From the NCBI GenBank assembly GCA_947503395.1, contig CANNDP010000062.1, forward strand, positions 1 to 5,237: a DNA stretch of 5,237 nt, written 5' to 3'. This DNA comes from Actinomycetota bacterium. GTDB taxonomy: Bacteria > Actinomycetota > Actinomycetes > Nanopelagicales > Nanopelagicaceae. Positions 4,864 to 5,237 of this stretch are shown piece by piece. Made by a program: the position numbers and the translations under genes. Numbering within the stretch: the first letter of the stretch is position 1; each line of letters begins with the position of its first letter. The notes beneath the pieces were generated by a model that did no database searches, had not been told where the DNA came from, and was given only the letters and a program-made list of their open reading frames with translations.

Positions 4864-5237
4864 ACCAGCCCTTTATTTGCTCTCTCTAAATCGGCTTGAA
4901 AATCAACTTCAACAGCAAACAAATCAGAAATATCAACAGGCTCCAGTTTTATGCCTGCTTTCTCTATAGCTAATTCAAGGCCTCGTTCAAAATAGTCATT
5001 GTCAGCACATTCCTCAAGATGTTTAATTACGGCTGCTTTTTCACCCTTACCGATAAAATTAATCCCCACTGCTTCGCCTAAGGCATTGACTACTTGCTTG
5101 GATAAAGAACTAATATTCCCATTTGAATCTACGGTGTATTTAATTTCCTCATCCGATGTTGCTGAAGTATTCACACATACAAAGGATTTCTCCTCACGCA
5201 TGCGTGATTGCACGCGCTCTAGAACTCTTGGATCAAA
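4860..5237 (-). CDS. Sugar- or choline-phosphate nucleotidyltransferase-like protein, C-terminal part
   Basis: The frame is open from a TAA at 4860-4862 to the right edge, giving 125 residues of a longer protein. The segment visible at the edge, FDPRVLERV, and the later blocks EEIKYTVDSNGNISSLSKQV, then EAVGINFIG and finally FAVEVDFQADLERAN, match the second half of MobA-like NTP-transferase domains. In choline-phosphate or sugar-phosphate nucleotidyltransferases the same places read like E.vki..d..g.i..isK, then e..Gi, then w.EID...DL..A. The N-terminal nucleotide-binding GG..R motif would lie outside the window. A GTG at 5211-5213 could be mistaken for a start but sits in the middle of the fold. 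The enzyme would activate a head group or sugar for glycan or lipid synthesis. The exact substrate is not determinable here. Confidence 0.75.
   Translation of the reverse strand, partial: FDPRVLERVQSRMREEKSFVCVNTSATSDEEIKYTVDSNGNISSLSKQVVNALGEAVGINFIGKGEKAAVIKHLEECADNDYFERGLELAIEKAGIKLEPVDISDLFAVEVDFQADLERANKGLV
5194..5207. repeat. 14-base perfect palindrome inside the nucleotidyltransferase-like gene
   Basis: TCACGCATGCGTGA is its own reverse complement. It codes for part of QSRMRE on the minus strand. A perfect palindrome of this length is mildly unusual in 5 kb but can arise by chance. No second copy is seen in the window, so a protein-binding role is only a guess. Confidence 0.3.

Overview
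The window is AT-rich and very tightly packed. Genes sit on both strands, no gap between genes exceeds about 105 bases, and several neighbours overlap. Most starts lack a Shine-Dalgarno sequence, and at least four are preceded 6-7 bases upstream by a TANNNT -10 hexamer. That is the arrangement of leaderless mRNAs common in Actinobacteria. Together with the low G+C and the compactness, this suggests a streamlined actinobacterium such as a freshwater planktonic (Nanopelagicales/acI-type) lineage. The assignment is inferred from style, not from a marker gene.

Layout. Bases 1-99 are the 3' end of an unidentified plus-strand gene, followed at 102-174 by a complete tRNA-Arg(ACG). A minus-strand pair follows: a YCII/DGPF-family protein (567-896) and, 5 bases after it, a DoxX-family membrane protein. 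The DoxX frame has no ATG, GTG or TTG in a sensible place, and its 3' end runs antisense into the tRNA. At 1001-1320 two small membrane proteins, 58 and 48 residues, face each other and overlap by four bases at their stop codons. A secreted aldose-dehydrogenase-like six-bladed propeller (1351-2466, minus) lies back to back with a VKOR-type disulfide-generating membrane protein (2489-3058, plus). The two are only 22 bases apart, with overlapping predicted -10 elements. A pyroglutamyl peptidase gene (3077-3685) follows VKOR as a probable operon partner. A PAPS-type sulfotransferase (3742-4863, plus) converges, again with a four-base stop overlap, on the 3' end of a sugar- or choline-phosphate nucleotidyltransferase-like gene that runs off the right edge.

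How the genes may fit together. Several products act at or outside the membrane: DoxX, VKOR, the secreted propeller and the small membrane proteins. The sulfotransferase and nucleotidyltransferase are types often found in surface-glycan or lipid-head-group pathways. VKOR could supply disulfides to exported proteins, including the propeller with its two cysteines. I see no phage, insertion sequence, CRISPR array or toxin-antitoxin pair, and no clear new multi-gene system. The unusual points are gene architecture: leaderless and overlapping divergent promoters, a probable non-canonical start, coding sequence through an antisense tRNA, and overlapping convergent stops. No stretch over 300 bases is without a gene.
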